64,000 nt of DNA from the NCBI GenBank assembly GCA_008711295.1, contig VUYV01000157.1:1701484-1765483 (forward strand). The letters run 5' to 3'. Below the pieces are notes generated by a model that made no database searches, was not told the origin of the DNA, and worked only from the letters and a program-made list of their open reading frames with translations. Of this stretch, positions 24,901 to 37,508 are shown in pieces. The stretch comes from Anarhynchus alexandrinus. Taxonomy: Eukaryota > Chordata > Aves > Charadriiformes > Charadriidae. The translations under genes and the position numbers were made by a program. The number at the start of each line of letters is the position of its first letter. The first letter of the stretch is position 1.

Positions 24901-27900
24901 AACACCTTTCTCACCTGCAATAAAAGGAGGCCAGATTAACTCTAATATTGAGATGCTTTTTGTCTTCAAGAGTGGCTGCTCATTAAATGTATCTCACCCA
25001 AAATGTCAAAATACTTTATTCATTTCCTATTTGTAACATCTTCTCTCCTTTAAATTCTGAATGAAGCAAAGAGAACATTAGCAACCTAAAATTGTGAACC
25101 CCTGAGTTCACAGTATCCATTTACTAACATGGATATTTTGTGCTGATACTTTCTGTTGCATGTTGAAGTTGCAATTTTATTTGTTTTCTACCTTCTTTTA
25201 ATCTGAGATAACTCCTTAATGGTATTTTTCAGTGTTGTTAATGAAGAAAGGTGTGTCCTGTGTATTTTTAGATAACATGGACAAGTTCAAAGTTTCATAT
25301 AGGAATAAACACTCTTTGAGTTCATATTGCTTATATTATCTTTGGTTATTGTTCCATTTAGAAATTTCAGCCAATGCTTAAGCTTCATTAAAGTACATAG
25401 CAGATGCGACTTACTGTAAAGTCATTAATAAATATGAGCATTTTTAATTTTCCTAACCGTTAACAAATATGAACAGAAGGAATTTAATCTGAGTTCCTAC
25501 GTTTCATGAAGAATTTCTGTCTTAGGTTCTAAATTATGCAACAAGTAACTTAAAATCATGCAGTTATTTCCATTCACACCTTTGTTTACATTTCATATGC
25601 ATTATGGCAGCATCTAAGGAATAAGAACTTCATGATAAAACTAGTGACTGTTCTTAAACTCTGAAATAGCGGGTTTTATTACATTTTGTGAAGAAAAATT
25701 AGCAGAATGGAACATTTATTGGTTGGTATTAAAATATCTTTTAATGATGACAAGTATTATATATGATGCATGTCAAAGAAAGAAATAATCCTAAAGATCC
25801 TAAATCATGGAAGAAGAAACAGAATCTAAAATCCAGGCACCCACTGAGCTCAGATTACTTTTCACAGTGACCCACAGACTAGCAGTCTTCAGAGTTGAGT
25901 GTATCATCACAGACAATAGGGTGATTGCAGCTGCTAAAATAAAATGGATCATGGTTGTATAGGGATTTGTAAATAATCAAAAGTACTTTAAAGAGAGTTA
26001 GTCTCGCCTAACTGAGACTCATTGCTGGCACCTCCAGGGAAAGAGTGAATGCTGAGAGAATGCGCAAGTTTCTCCTTTGAATTAGCTTTCACCTGTGTAG
26101 TCTAGGGGTTATTTCTAGAGGTAATCAAACCTCAGGTGATCCGTTTGGTCTGGTTGTGCATCATGTGTGATCTGAATCAAGTAATCAAAATAAAATGCAA
26201 CCAGCAGTGCATTAAAGAGGTGGATAGAAAGAGATCCATGGCCTAGCCTACCCGGCAAATCTCATTTATATGTTTTGAACAATGAGGGCTTTATACTGAA
26301 AAGCCCTTTCAGGAAGTGAAGGATTTGACAGTGTTAGGGATGTATGTTTTAGTGCTTATCTACATTAGTGCAAACTCTGAATCAAGATATGCTACACCAT
26401 TATGAGGCTGAGCTTGCACACAGACTGTAGCTCAGTCAATCTCTGCATACTGACAATTTCAGCCTGTTCAGGAGACAGATCTACAAAAGGGAAAAAGGTT
26501 TTGGAAATATCATCTTGGCAGTAATCACTCATTTTCAAGAGATTAACTATAACGAATATGAATTGGCCATGCTCCACTTCTAAGGAACACCCAAGTTTTT
26601 CAGATTAATATCTCTCAGGACCCCACACCCTCACCCACTCTTTTTTCTGATCTGTGAATTTTGCATTGCACTTTGAATTATCATGTACAACTGTACCTAT
26701 TTCTTCTTTGGGCAAACCGCAGTGAGGGGAAGAGAGGAACATGGGCCTTACCGACTCTTCTCCCACACCGCTTTTCACACTTCTGAAAGAAAGAAAATGT
26801 GTTCCTAATTCTAATTCCTTATCTAGGTAGCTGTTTGTGTGAGTATACTAATTTAGGGAAATTTCCTAGCTAATTCCAGCTATTCTAGCCTGGTAAGGGG
26901 TGGTATTGATATCTCATTAGCAGTATCTATTCCTCCTTGACATGGATGATCATGGCTACAATGTAGATTAATCTTCAGGGTTCTGATGAAGCAAATGTAG
27001 CACCCCAGAAGTGGAGATGCAAGAGAAGATGTGAGAAACAGAAGTGGTAGTGGAGCAAAAAACAAGACTTCATCGTGAAAATGAAAAGAAATAGACAAAT
27101 TGGTTTTAGCCAAAATGAGAGAATGATCCATCAACATATAAAGCCTTTAGATTCAATCTCTCTGTCCACTCAGGGCAGTATACTAACAGAAACTTATTTT
27201 CTCTGCAGGACTCTTTAAGATAAGTTTACTTCTGGTTTAACTAAAATCAGTAACAGATAATTTAAACACTCAGTATTCATTTAAGACAACCCACAAGCAT
27301 TGTATTAATTTTATCTTTTATTATGATCTTTTTCCAAATTCCTTGAGAGATTTCAGCCATGTATTGCCTACTCATTTATTACTGATTGACAACTACTAAA
27401 GAGAACCTTTTGAAGATGATCACTCAGAAATTGATGAATGTCAGAGCTGTTTGTCTGTATAACCTTATTTAGATTGTATATGGATTTTGAGATAGTCTTT
27501 AATGATAAAATTGCTATCCAATTTTCTGCCTTACCAATGAAAACAGCAGTCTGTGTAAATGCTCCAGTATATTCTGATATACTGATAAAGTAATAATTTA
27601 AATTCCATATTAAGTAAAGGGAGGGAGAACCACATTTGCAAAAAAGGTGTAGTTTACTGAGGGTGGGTTCCAATACTGTAGATAAACTAATCTAACTCCT
27701 GTTTCCTGATCTTAGACCATACATCAAATCTCCATCCTGGTGCTGGCTTATTGGCTTTTTTGGTTTTTTTTTCCTTGGTTATTTTTTTATCCCAGTAGCT
27801 CATGGAATTAAACTGGGAGAAATCTTTTTACATTTTCGTGGGTCAGAATATTTTTTTCCTGCTGTTTTTCTCATTGAATAGGCACATTATAAGGGCCCCA

Positions 27901-28827
27901 AAACTGCAGAGTTAGCAGAAGGAATGCAGCAGAATTGGGAGTTCCACACTGGAGTATATGAGATCAATTTATCTTTAGCCACACTTTAAATTTTCATTTA
28001 TTTTTTCTTTTTTCTCTATCAGATACAGAATATTTAACCTTCCCAGAGGAGGGTCTGGTCTTAAACTAGACACTTCTCTCCTCTTTTAAGGAGGAAAGGA
28101 AAAATAGGAAATAATATCAGGAAATAATCAGAAATGTCCAGTGTTTCTATTCCCTTGAGATTTAGTCTATCTAAGGAAATAATTATTGATGGTCATATTG
28201 ACTGAAACACAGCGTGTATCACCTTCATAGCAGATTCTAAGATCTGCTGGGTGAATAGGCTCTTCATCCCTTCTCTTAAAGTTGAGCCATTTCCATTGTG
28301 CTTGTGAACATAAAAGAGAAAAGAGAAGAGGAAGTCTGAATATAGTGGATTATTATGGCACTCAGCTGGGAGTGAGGGAGACGATTCTAGTTCTGCCCAA
28401 CAGGCACGATAGGAAACTGGAGTGCCAGCTGAGAGCTACCTAAGTTTTAGTGGAACACATTGTGTGTCTACAAGGTAATGAAATGCATCTTTTCTGCACT
28501 GAAAGAGCAGCAGGAGGAGAAAACATAGCAAATTTATTGATGGAGACTGTTCAAGAGATCTACATCTCCAAAACTGAACATGACACTGAGCGTACACGGA
28601 CACTGGAAAGCAACCTATTGCTCTGTCTGGAGACACAGGAAGAAATGGGGTGAGTAATCCTGGTCTTGTGCAACACACAAAGAGTCAGACTGAGAAGCCA
28701 GGGAATCATTCCTACTTTGGGTGATTTTAGCTAGGTGCAAAGATAAATCAGATCTTGATAAGATAAATTTCATAATTATTTGAGAAAAAGAAATACTGAG
28801 GCCAACAGATCAGACATGCTTTTTTGT

Positions 28828-28842
28828 AAAAAAAAAAAAAAA
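28828..28842. repeat. Poly-A tract
   Basis: A run of about 15 A after TTTTTTGT, with no recognisable element attached. Confidence 0.85.
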
Positions 28843-29595
28843 GACTGCATGCTACAGAGCAGAAATCCTTAGAGATATAAAATATCTTTCGAAGACATCT
28901 TTAATAGAAGAGGTAATATGTCAGCAGAATATAAAACAGATAAGAGAACCCAATTATCCTGGAATACACGTAATAAAAATAGTCTTGCCATGCTCAAAAG
29001 AAACCTCTCAATTTTAATGATAATGTAGGTAGATTGGTTATGTTTGGTATTCCAGAGAGTTCAAGACTATGCTGAATGGATTCTTTCTTCAGTAGCTAGA
29101 TTTCAATGGGAGGAGATGATCACAACAAATTTGAACAACTACGGTAATAAATATTCTGCATTAATTTGATTTTTTTTTCTTTAAAAAGAAGTTTGTAAGC
29201 TTTTAATACTTTTTTGGGGGAACTGTGGCTCTGCTGGCTTACATTTGGAGTTATGCTTTGTACCTGAAGTACAGTCCAAAAAGACATATATAGTGGAAGC
29301 TATTCAGATCATGAAGGTATGACACAGATGATGGTCTGATTTAAGATGAAACTGTGCAGGAACATAACTGGGTGTTCAGATAAGCTCTGAAAATGGTTCA
29401 TGTTGCAGATTTAAAACACAACAACAAATATAAGGTTGAAGAAACCATAGAATTACAAGTGTCTTGTTATGGGATACACATAAGTCTCAATAGGATAGAG
29501 GTGATTCCTTGACCTACAGAAAGAAAATTATGTACAAAACTTTGCGGGAACAGTATGTTTTGGGGAGTTTTTATCTAGTCCAGTTGCTTTCTTAA

Positions 29596-29898
29596 GGGCC
29601 TTTCTTAATTAGTAGAAGTGCAGAACAGGTAAGAGATACCAATCAAAACATGGAGTTTGAAATTCTTACACAATTCAAACAGAAGGTAACTGTCCTGACA
29701 TTTGAGTACAATAAGTGCCAGACAAAGCTGTCACCTGATGCTTGTAAGCAGGGCCTTGGGGGCACGCTTGTACAAAGACAGGGTGACGGCTTGAGACTTG
29801 CAGCATATGCTTCCAAAGTCTGGACTGAACCTAAGTGTCGGCATGCAGAAGCAGATAAAGGATCTCTAGCTGTACGGTGTGCAGGGAAGGAAACGTGT
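29596..29898 (+). pseudogene. Ty3/Gypsy-type RT-RNase H relic
   Basis: An open stretch of about 100 codons resembles the junction between reverse transcriptase and RNase H in Ty3/Gypsy-type LTR retrotransposons. The better part begins near 29650. It has a QFKQKVTVLTF segment matching the family's 'lkqkLt..PVLtf' connection, then SPDACKQGLGGTLVQ, where the Asp is the first RNase H catalytic residue, then LAAYASKVWTEPKCRHAEADKG, the family's 'AYASR.LT..E.rYa..EKE' block. The second catalytic acid of the usual EKE is replaced (DKG), and similarity ends at SLAV, before the rest of the domain. No Met start, LTR, integrase or primer-binding site is visible. It is a decayed, inactive fragment; an endogenous-retrovirus origin is possible but less likely. 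Confidence 0.7.
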
Positions 29899-30576
29899 TG
29901 ATTACTTTTTCCCAAAGGAGACCAGGTTTGGTAGAAAAAGGTTATGAGTTTTGAAAGATGACTACAAAGAAGAAATTAGAAAAGGCTTCTGGATTTCTGA
30001 AAAACTTTTGTTTTTCAGTTTCAATTGTATGATTTACAAGCAGAGATGAGAGAGGAAAAGACTCTGTGGTAACACAAAACTTGTTTTCATCTTGGGATAG
30101 AAAGGAAGTAGGAAGACATAGGAGTCTGATACTGGAACTAGGTGAGCCTGCTCAGAAAATCGCTTCACAAGGTGTGACAGTCCTCTCTCAGAGGATATGG
30201 TCTGTCTCTGCAGAAGCCACAACATGAAATCAAACTGCCAAAGATAATGATGGCTATTAATGTCTTGCCCTTGTAACAACTTCGAAGCAAATCTTTGCGA
30301 CACAGATGTTACTGTATTTAAGAACAACATGCTTTATTCCATGTTGATTTCAGATGGTTGCTATTTTCCAGATGTGGTAGTACCAGAAATACAAATAGAA
30401 AACAAAATTAGGTCAGCTAAGTTTGTAGTTAAGTTATAGAGCAGTATCCTTGAATCTGATCCTTTCACCTGCTCCAGTTGTTCAAATGAAGTCAGAAATC
30501 AGACCATTAAACTACTGAGCCAAAAATAAAGGTACTGTATGCTGTTTTAAATGCTATAAGAGATTATGGGGGGGTG

Positions 30577-30618
30577 TACATGCATATATATACATATATA
30601 TGCATATATAGAGAGAGG
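30577..30618. repeat. TA/CATA microsatellite
   Basis: Repeated TGCATATATATACATATATA units followed by a short GAGAGAG run. Confidence 0.9.
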
Positions 30619-32199
30619 AGATAAAGGTGGATGGAGGCAGATAGGCACAATGGATCAAATCTGTTAACACCATAGAACTGGACTTATGTGTATATTATTC
30701 AAATAAAATGTAGGAATAGGTTCATAGAAAATAGTGGCCTTTGAGGAATTTTGACTTATTCTGGGGAGGTGGTAGCTAAGCAAAATCAACTGTATAAAGA
30801 ATGTAAAACATATGTTCAGGGCCTTCAAGAGGAGACAGGAAAAAGGTGGACTTTGTGTGCCTGTCTTCTAAAAAAGAGCAAACTGTAGAGTGCAAAAGGA
30901 TCAGACGAAGTGCTGAGCAAAGAAACACAGAGCAAATATGTAGTAGTGTGTGTTGTCTCTTTGGAAAGGGTTGTTGAAGGACAAGTAATGTGTAACTTTG
31001 TGTTGCAAGGCAACACCTCTGGAACATTCTTGTAAAACTGGTTTGACGTCTGTACACAAGGAGAGCCAATTTGGATACAAGGACAGGTGCAGACTTTACC
31101 TCCTCTTTTTCAGTTACTGGAAAAATGTAGCCTGCCTGATAAATAACAAAGGTTTGCCTTAGAAATTAGTCCGGGGACAGAAATTTCATTACCTGCAGGA
31201 TAGCTGCAAGTGCAGGGCTGGTTCCTGGATCGTGAAGGCCATGGGAAGCTGTTGTGCCCACTGCAGCTCCTGCCCTGCCGAGATGGCTGGCTTCCCTGCC
31301 AAGTAAACCACAATGTCTGGTGCGCGCCCAGGTCTTGTCTTGGATCTGTACAGGGGCAAAGGGGAACTTGGAGTGAGCAATGGGGCACACCAGCCCTTCA
31401 GCACCAGTGCTTAGTTTTCAGACATTAACAGCCACCTAACAACATTACTTTGTCCTGGAGGCTGCCTGGTTTCTGTCTGCTTAGCCTGATCCTTGATTCT
31501 TCGTCTAGTTCTAGTGAACCTCATCTGACTACAGCTGTATTCTTTCTTCTGTTTGATTACCGAATATACTCTTCTCAGCTCAGCCACTCCATTCCCTGAA
31601 GCCCTGCTAATTGCCAGCCCAGTTTTCTTCTTTCCTGTCTGGGTTATTCTTCAGTCCTGTTTTCTTCTCTACAAGATCTATACCGTGATCTGCTCCAGAA
31701 TCCATTCACTTGTTCCTATTTTTCCTCGCCGAGTCTTAGACTGGGATCTTGTCTCCTCTTAAGTTCAATGCCTAGGCTTCCTCCTCTGTATTTCTTGCAG
31801 CCTGGAGAAGCAGGGTATACCACAGACAGCGAAGAAGAGACGGATTCCCAATTCTTTTTTCCAGATCTAGCATCTGTGCAGTCCTGCTACTACTTTCCTG
31901 ACTGTGAAAAATGTTAAGTGAAAAGTCTGACTTTTCATATACTGACTCCATAGCTTTAGTTTACATTTGGGTTATATGAGCCTGTTGCCTACTCCATGAC
32001 TTACTGTAGAAGCTATGAAAGAATATATGGTCTAGATGCACTCTGAAGATACTCGGGGACTGAGCACAGTGAGCTGCCCTGCAGATCTGGTGCCTGTGCT
32101 GGCTGGTCTAGAGCTGTGAGAAACCCAAATGTGCTAAGGATCTTTGTTTCTCTGGCAAGTTTTTATTAAGCTTGTATTGGTGCTAACTGTCAAGCTCCT

Positions 32200-32580
32200 G
32201 AGGGCACTAACAGGCCTCAGCTGCCCTGGCCAGCCTCACCTGGGGCCCCCCACCCACCCCCTGCCCACTCATTTAAGCTCAGGCCGTGGCTAGCAGTCCT
32301 GGTTTGAGCTATGATGTACTTGTACCTGTGTTAAGACCTGCGTCTGGCTCTGTCTCCTGGTGGGATCCCCTGTAGAGACCCCAGCCCTGATTCATCGCTC
32401 ACTCTGTCCGGAGCTGTCTGTAGACCCTGTTAGAACCCTGCCTGACATGGTCAGTCCCAGTGGGACAGCAACCGCTGGGGCCGATGTCACTCCTGGGTCC
32501 CCAGCCCTGAGGGAGCAGCCATCCCTTGCTGTGCCCTGACACCAATTTGGCTCTCGCATATGCAGTCTGGCCAGTCTGAA
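32200..32580. other. GC-rich block, origin unknown
   Basis: About 380 bases visibly richer in G and C than the surroundings; the line at 32221-32280 is roughly 70 percent G+C. CpG is scarce (I count about seven), so it is not a CpG island. The CATTTAAG sequence near 32269 could be a TATA-like element of an LTR, but I see no terminal TG...CA pair or target duplication. It could equally be an old retrotransposon fragment of another kind. A 12-base A run follows at 32585. Confidence 0.4.
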
Positions 32581-33727
32581 GGATAAAAAAAAAAAATAAC
32601 TATTTCAAATGCCGGAGTTAAAACAGAGTAATGATACCAAAAGAGTACAGAACTATCTTCAGTTATCCTTTCTCCCCACAGAGCTTCACAGTTTGCAGCT
32701 CCACGGCAGCTCTAACATCACGAGGAAGTTATTTATGGAAGGCACCGTAGGTGGGGAAAAGAAAATTCCATCCCGTGGAAGAGTTGGCTGCTTATGCAGT
32801 TTGTCCATGTGCTAGATATCTCTGGTAGGTGTTTGTCTTCACGGCAGATTTCTGTCTAATGTTGTACTACTTCCTGCAGTGCACTGACTCTTCCAGCCCT
32901 TTACTTGGGTCCTGACCTTGATTATACACTCCTTCTTATGGATAATAAGTGCAGGCTTCAAAAAAAACCCTATTGTTGTACTTCTTAATTCCCTAGCCAG
33001 TTCCAGATCCTTTCTCTCACAGAAAATGTTTGAGATCAGTACGTGACTTTTGGGTTTGCCTGAAAAAGTAATGAAGCATTTGGACCTTTGGCTTATGGGC
33101 CTTTTATTTAATTTTATTCCTCCCTCACAGCTTGGATCATGGAGCTGGAGCCGAGGGAGCAAGCGGGCATGCCTTCAAATTGTAATTTGCCTTCAGCTGT
33201 AGCTTTTCTTGGCATATGAAAGCAGTCCCTGAGTGTCACTGCTGAAGCGCTCCATTCATGATGTTTCTGTAACTGAGCACTTAAGAGCATACTGATACAG
33301 GAGCCTCTCTTTGTTTAAAAATGCGTGCAGTATAGTTTTATACAAAAGCTATTACACTGGGTAACTATGGATGGTCTGAGGGGCTGGATGAGTTAATATC
33401 TAAAGACACTTTTCTTCTTCCTGGTTGCAAAATTTTCTTTCTTCACACTTCTTACTCTTTCTGATTTTTGTGATCTTACTCTGTTACTTGATCGGTGTTT
33501 TGCCTGTTTATTTTGAATAGGAGGCTACTAGTGTATTGTTTGTAAATGATGAGTTTTCAAAGGAGGAATGAGTTGGTTTTTTTCATTTCTTCTATTTTAG
33601 GTGTCTGGTTTATCTCATTTGCTAATTATGTCAGTTAATCTTTCCAACCATTTGACTGTACTGCATGTCTGATCATATGACTGGATTAGTTTCTTACGAA
33701 TCTGTGATCAGTTTCTCCTTGAACACA

Positions 33728-33755
33728 AGAAGGGCAGTGTGAGAAGGGCAGTGTG
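33728..33755 (+). repeat. Perfect 14-bp tandem duplication
   Basis: AGAAGGGCAGTGTG occurs twice in direct succession (33728-33741 and 33742-33755) with no mismatch, which suggests a fairly recent duplication. Confidence 0.9.
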
Positions 33756-35754
33756 CAACTTCCAGTTATCGTCTAGTGAATAAGACTTTTATTTAAAAAC
33801 AGAGATTTTTTTTTCCCCTTTGGCTTGATATATTCTTCTTTCAGCATTTTAAAAATTATGCTTTTTTTTTTTTTCCCAAGCTTTCAAACTGAAATAGCAA
33901 CAGCTGTTGAAGGGTAACTTCTCTTTCCACATTTTTTCTCTTTATAATTAAAGTAGCTTTGAGCCTGCAGTATTTATATCTGAATTTCACTCTCTAGCGT
34001 GGGATTCCATCTCAGTATGGAATGGTCTTGGGTGGAAGACAACATCAATGGAGATCTCACCCAGTATAAAACCTACCTTATATGTGCTAGGAGGGAGGTG
34101 TGTTAGCAGATCTCAGTGAAATACTTCCAGACAACAAGATGCACCTTTGCTAATGGTTGCTTATGAATTATTACTTTGGGTTCTAAGGGAGCAGAAGACT
34201 CTGGGGGGGGAGGGAACCCTACATATATTCTTGAATGTCTTTATTTTGCTTACTTTACATTTCATTTTATTTAAAAACCTTTTTATTTATGAGAATCATA
34301 GGAGAACCATTAAGCCATTACATTCAGAAATCCTAGTGATTCCCAAAGGCTTCTTCCTACTGTGAGTTTAAGCCCTACTCCACCTTCATGCTGTCCATAA
34401 ATTTGGCTGCAAAGGAATACCTGATTTTTTGGGACAGGAAAGTTGAATGTGCCTCAATGCAATGACAGCTACATCAGTTCTTTGCAATCTGTTGGGTACA
34501 AAACTCAAACATGCTTTCATCACATTGGGCTATCGCATCATCATTAGTATGGCAGGCAGCATGTTGTACAGTGTGTTATTCATCCTGTCTCCGCGTTAAT
34601 TCCATGTGGATGTATCACCCCAGTGCAGCAGATCACACAGCCTAGGAAAGGATGTGATAATAGTGCCTCAGTGAAGGATCTCAGAGGATCCCGGTGATGG
34701 TAGCTTTCAGAGAGACTGGGACCTTTACTGAGGGAAAGCCAGTTACTAGCGTTCTTGCATTGGCATCTGACTTGCCAAAAATGTAAATCCCAAACTATTT
34801 ACTTTAATTTCACACATTTGCTCTCTGAATTAACTGTTTTTTTCACAGTCTTTTCAGTGGCTGCTGTGTGGATTGACTGGGAAGGTTTAAGCTGTGTACA
34901 TTACAGACAGGTGACTCCAAGCTTTTATATTTGCAGAGGAGAAAAGACTTAAAATTAGTTGCCCCCATCCAGTTTCCTAGTTGCATTTCCAATATTTATT
35001 CTCATAGCTCCTGCTATTTCTATTTACACTGCCAGTTCTGGCAATTTCTGTTTCTCTGTAAAGCTCCCATAAGCCTGGCCCATATCTTTGCCAAAGCTGC
35101 CATGTAAATAGAGTGTTTATGAAGCTGAATGGCTACTGCGGCAACAGCAGTTTATATTTGATTTTCTCTGAATATCAGACAGTCACACAGAAGAGTCACA
35201 CTCAGCAAGGTGGGAGGCGAATCTACCCTGTGTGTTTCTAATGGTTTGCAAATACAGCCACATATTCTTTTTCATTTATTGAGCTGGGTTTTGGTACGGA
35301 ATGCAGAAGTGAAGCTGTTGTTCCCATAATACACAGCAGCACAAACTCAACGAACTGATTTATGTCCTATTTCCACTACGTTATGCAAATTGGAAAGCTT
35401 CAAAAGCCTTAGCAATCTGATGCAAATGGTATGTTGTTGGAAGCTGATTTCCATGTGTATATGTTGTATGCCATGTCTTCAGACAATATACAGCCATCTT
35501 CTATTAGCAAAAGGAAGTAGTATGCATTCATTTAATGATTGGGGACAACCTTGTTTTCAGAGGGAAAGTAAAGAAATAATTTTGTCACGAACAGGCACGG
35601 CTGGGGGGAAAAAGAAGAAAAGACGAATTGATCATTTACTGTATGATGTATTCATGCATTTTCAGAAAGGAATCAAAAGAACGTATCTAACAAACCCTGC
35701 ATACAAAACAGGATTAAAACTGACCTAGAAACTAATATTCAAAATACATATTAT

Positions 35755-36148
35755 GTGGCTGAGGGAACTGGGGTTGTTTAGCCTGGAAAAAAAGGAGGCT
35801 GAGGGGAGACCATATTGCTCTCTACAACTACCTGAAAGAAGGTTATAGCAAGGTGGGGGTCGGTCTCTTTTCGCAAGTGACAAGTGATAGGGCAAGAGGG
35901 AATGGCCTCAAGTTGCACCAGGGGAGGTTTAGATTGGATATTTGGAAAAAATTCTTCACTGAAAGGATTATCAAGCACTGGAACAGGCTGCCCAGGGAGT
36001 GGTTGGGTCCCCATCCCTTGAGGTATTTAAGGGTCGTGTAGATGTGGTGCTTAGGGACATGGTTTAGTGGTGGATTTTGCAGTGTTAGATTAACGGTTGG
36101 AGTTGATGATCTTAAAGGTCTTTTCCAACCTAAACAAATTTATGATTC
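35755..36148 (+). mobile_element. CR1 LINE copy C, 3' end only
   Basis: About 394 bp of CR1 on the plus strand, starting at GTGGCTGAGGGAACTGGGG and ending in the terminal AAATTTATGATTC. It is closely similar to the 3' third of copy D. It codes for the ORF2 C-terminus: a frame at 35853-36041 reads [19 protein letters not shown], then HWNRLPRE. A one-base loss near 36000 (CAGGGAGTGG against CAGGGAAGTGG in copy D) then breaks the frame. The remainder is the 3' untranslated end, including GATGATCTTAAAGGTCTTTT. It is severely 5'-truncated and inert. Confidence 0.95.
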
Positions 36149-37445
36149 AGTCACAGACTCAGAAGGGGGCAATTAATATTAATGCTATCTGTATAGTCTG
36201 TTAAGTGTAAAACAATTGTTACATGCATGCTGAGGTGAAGGGGAGGGTGCAAAACACTATAAAAAGTTACAAGATTACAAGATTGATAATTTCTTATAGA
36301 TAGGATGGGGGAAGAGGGGAAGAGCTTTAATTTTCCCTGTTAGCACCAGAGGTCCAGTACTGCATATGATATTCCCTTCCTATTAATACAGCCTCACTCC
36401 TTCCCCTTCCCTTTCTCGCCTTGTTTAGTTCTATGTTTGATCCTGATCTTGTTTTCTTGCTCCAGCAATCCCCAAATGTTATTCTTTCCCTTGCCCCATG
36501 TATTATCTTATGTATAGTTGTTTTAAAAGCCATCTATCCACACAGCACAATCCTTACTGTAGCATAAGAATATTGTAAAATTAGCATAGAAGCATATCTA
36601 CATTGCAGCTTTACTCATACTGCAATTTAATTATGTTTTTATGCTGGGTTTATTGTCAAGACTTAAGTACACGTAGAAAGAAGGCTTCTTTCTAAGCAAG
36701 GTCATCTGTGACCCTGTAGGATCAAGGAAGGAGAAGCCTGTTTTGGAAAGCTGGTCACCAATTCACAAAGAACAGGTGAAGAGCCCTTGGGATGGATATG
36801 CAGATGCAAACCAGAAAAGATAAGTAGTCAGACTTCAAGAGGAAGTCTTCATTGTGCCTTAGAGGCTTTGTTCATACCAGTAAATAAAACAGAATTTCCC
36901 TGTGGAATCAAGCATTAGTGCGTGAATGTATGTATAATTTAATTGTTAGCAAAATGACTAACTGTCAAGATTTTGAATCAAATAGAAATATTTTGGAAAA
37001 TTGGCAGGTTTGCTTCTCTCTTCTTTTGGATGGAGAGTGTTTAAGCAGATGAACATGAACTAGGGCATCACCCGGCCTCAGGGTTAAAAAATGGCCCTAG
37101 CCTCTTTTATTTACTTTTGTAGGCATAATCACAGGACTCAGAAAGGGGACAGAGCACAGATAATCCTGTGACAGGATCATTGTACTGAGAAATGGGTAGT
37201 AAAAAGTGTAGTCAGTCAAGGTAAAGTGTTGATTAAAGATCTGATCCCAAGCTTATTCTGCATTTTCAGCACTCCTATGAAATTCCCAGGGGATGTTAGA
37301 GGTGCCTTTCTATGCAGTCCCTAAGGGGAACAAGCAGCTGCTTTCCCTTATAGTTCATCTCTTCTAAAGACTAATGGGATTTGCTGACAGGAGAGAAATA
37401 ATTTGCACCTGTCTATGCCATCTTCAGAGCATCTGGTCAATTTAA

Positions 37446-37508
37446 ACCAATTTACATCAATATTCAAAAAGTGTGAATATTGATGTAATATTACACTTTG
37501 AAATTGGT
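37446..37508. repeat. Nested inverted repeat with two alternative hairpins
   Basis: TTACATCAATATTCA at 37452-37466 pairs perfectly with TGAATATTGATGTAA at 37474-37488, a 15-bp stem with a 7-base loop. The right arm also takes part in a second hairpin: AAAGTGTGAATATT (37468-37481) with AATATTACACTTT (37487-37499), one bulged base. An outer pair ACCAATTT (37446-37453) and AAATTGGT (37501-37508) flanks both. The layout resembles a small palindromic transposon remnant or a replication-generated palindrome; no family is recognised. Confidence 0.85.

Larger units (their letters stand above)
16656..29595. other. AT-rich noncoding stretch
   Basis: No gene or transposon is recognisable in these 13 kb. 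A TTATTATTATTA run lies near 18012-18029 and an A tract at 18976-18992. Open frames are generally short. The longest (22849-23253, plus, 134 codons) includes a hydrophobic, signal-peptide-like segment and a consensus splice donor, but it matches no family I know. Another short frame (28450-28653) also ends near a GTGAGTAA sequence. Neither is strong enough to annotate as a gene. Confidence 0.65.
29899..35754. other. Noncoding stretch with locally raised GC
   Basis: No gene is established. A TA/TACA microsatellite lies at 30577-30618, a 12-base A tract at 32585-32596, and a 14-bp tandem duplication at 33728-33755. The sub-regions 31200-31430 and 32200-32580 are clearly richer in G and C than the surroundings and may be decayed LTRs or other old repeats. 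A possible small terminal exon with an acidic motif lies at 31801-31917 but is unsupported by anything else here. Confidence 0.6.

Noticed and set aside
28474..28653. Short open frame with helical-looking sequence ending near GGGGTGAGTAA
   Set aside because: No acceptor, promoter or family match. An in-frame stop lies just upstream, and the length is within chance.
32585..32596. A run after the GC-rich block, suggesting the tail of a processed pseudogene
   Set aside because: CR1 machinery rarely makes poly-A retrocopies in birds, no open frame or exon-like sequence precedes it, and A runs of this size occur elsewhere in the window without any retrocopy.
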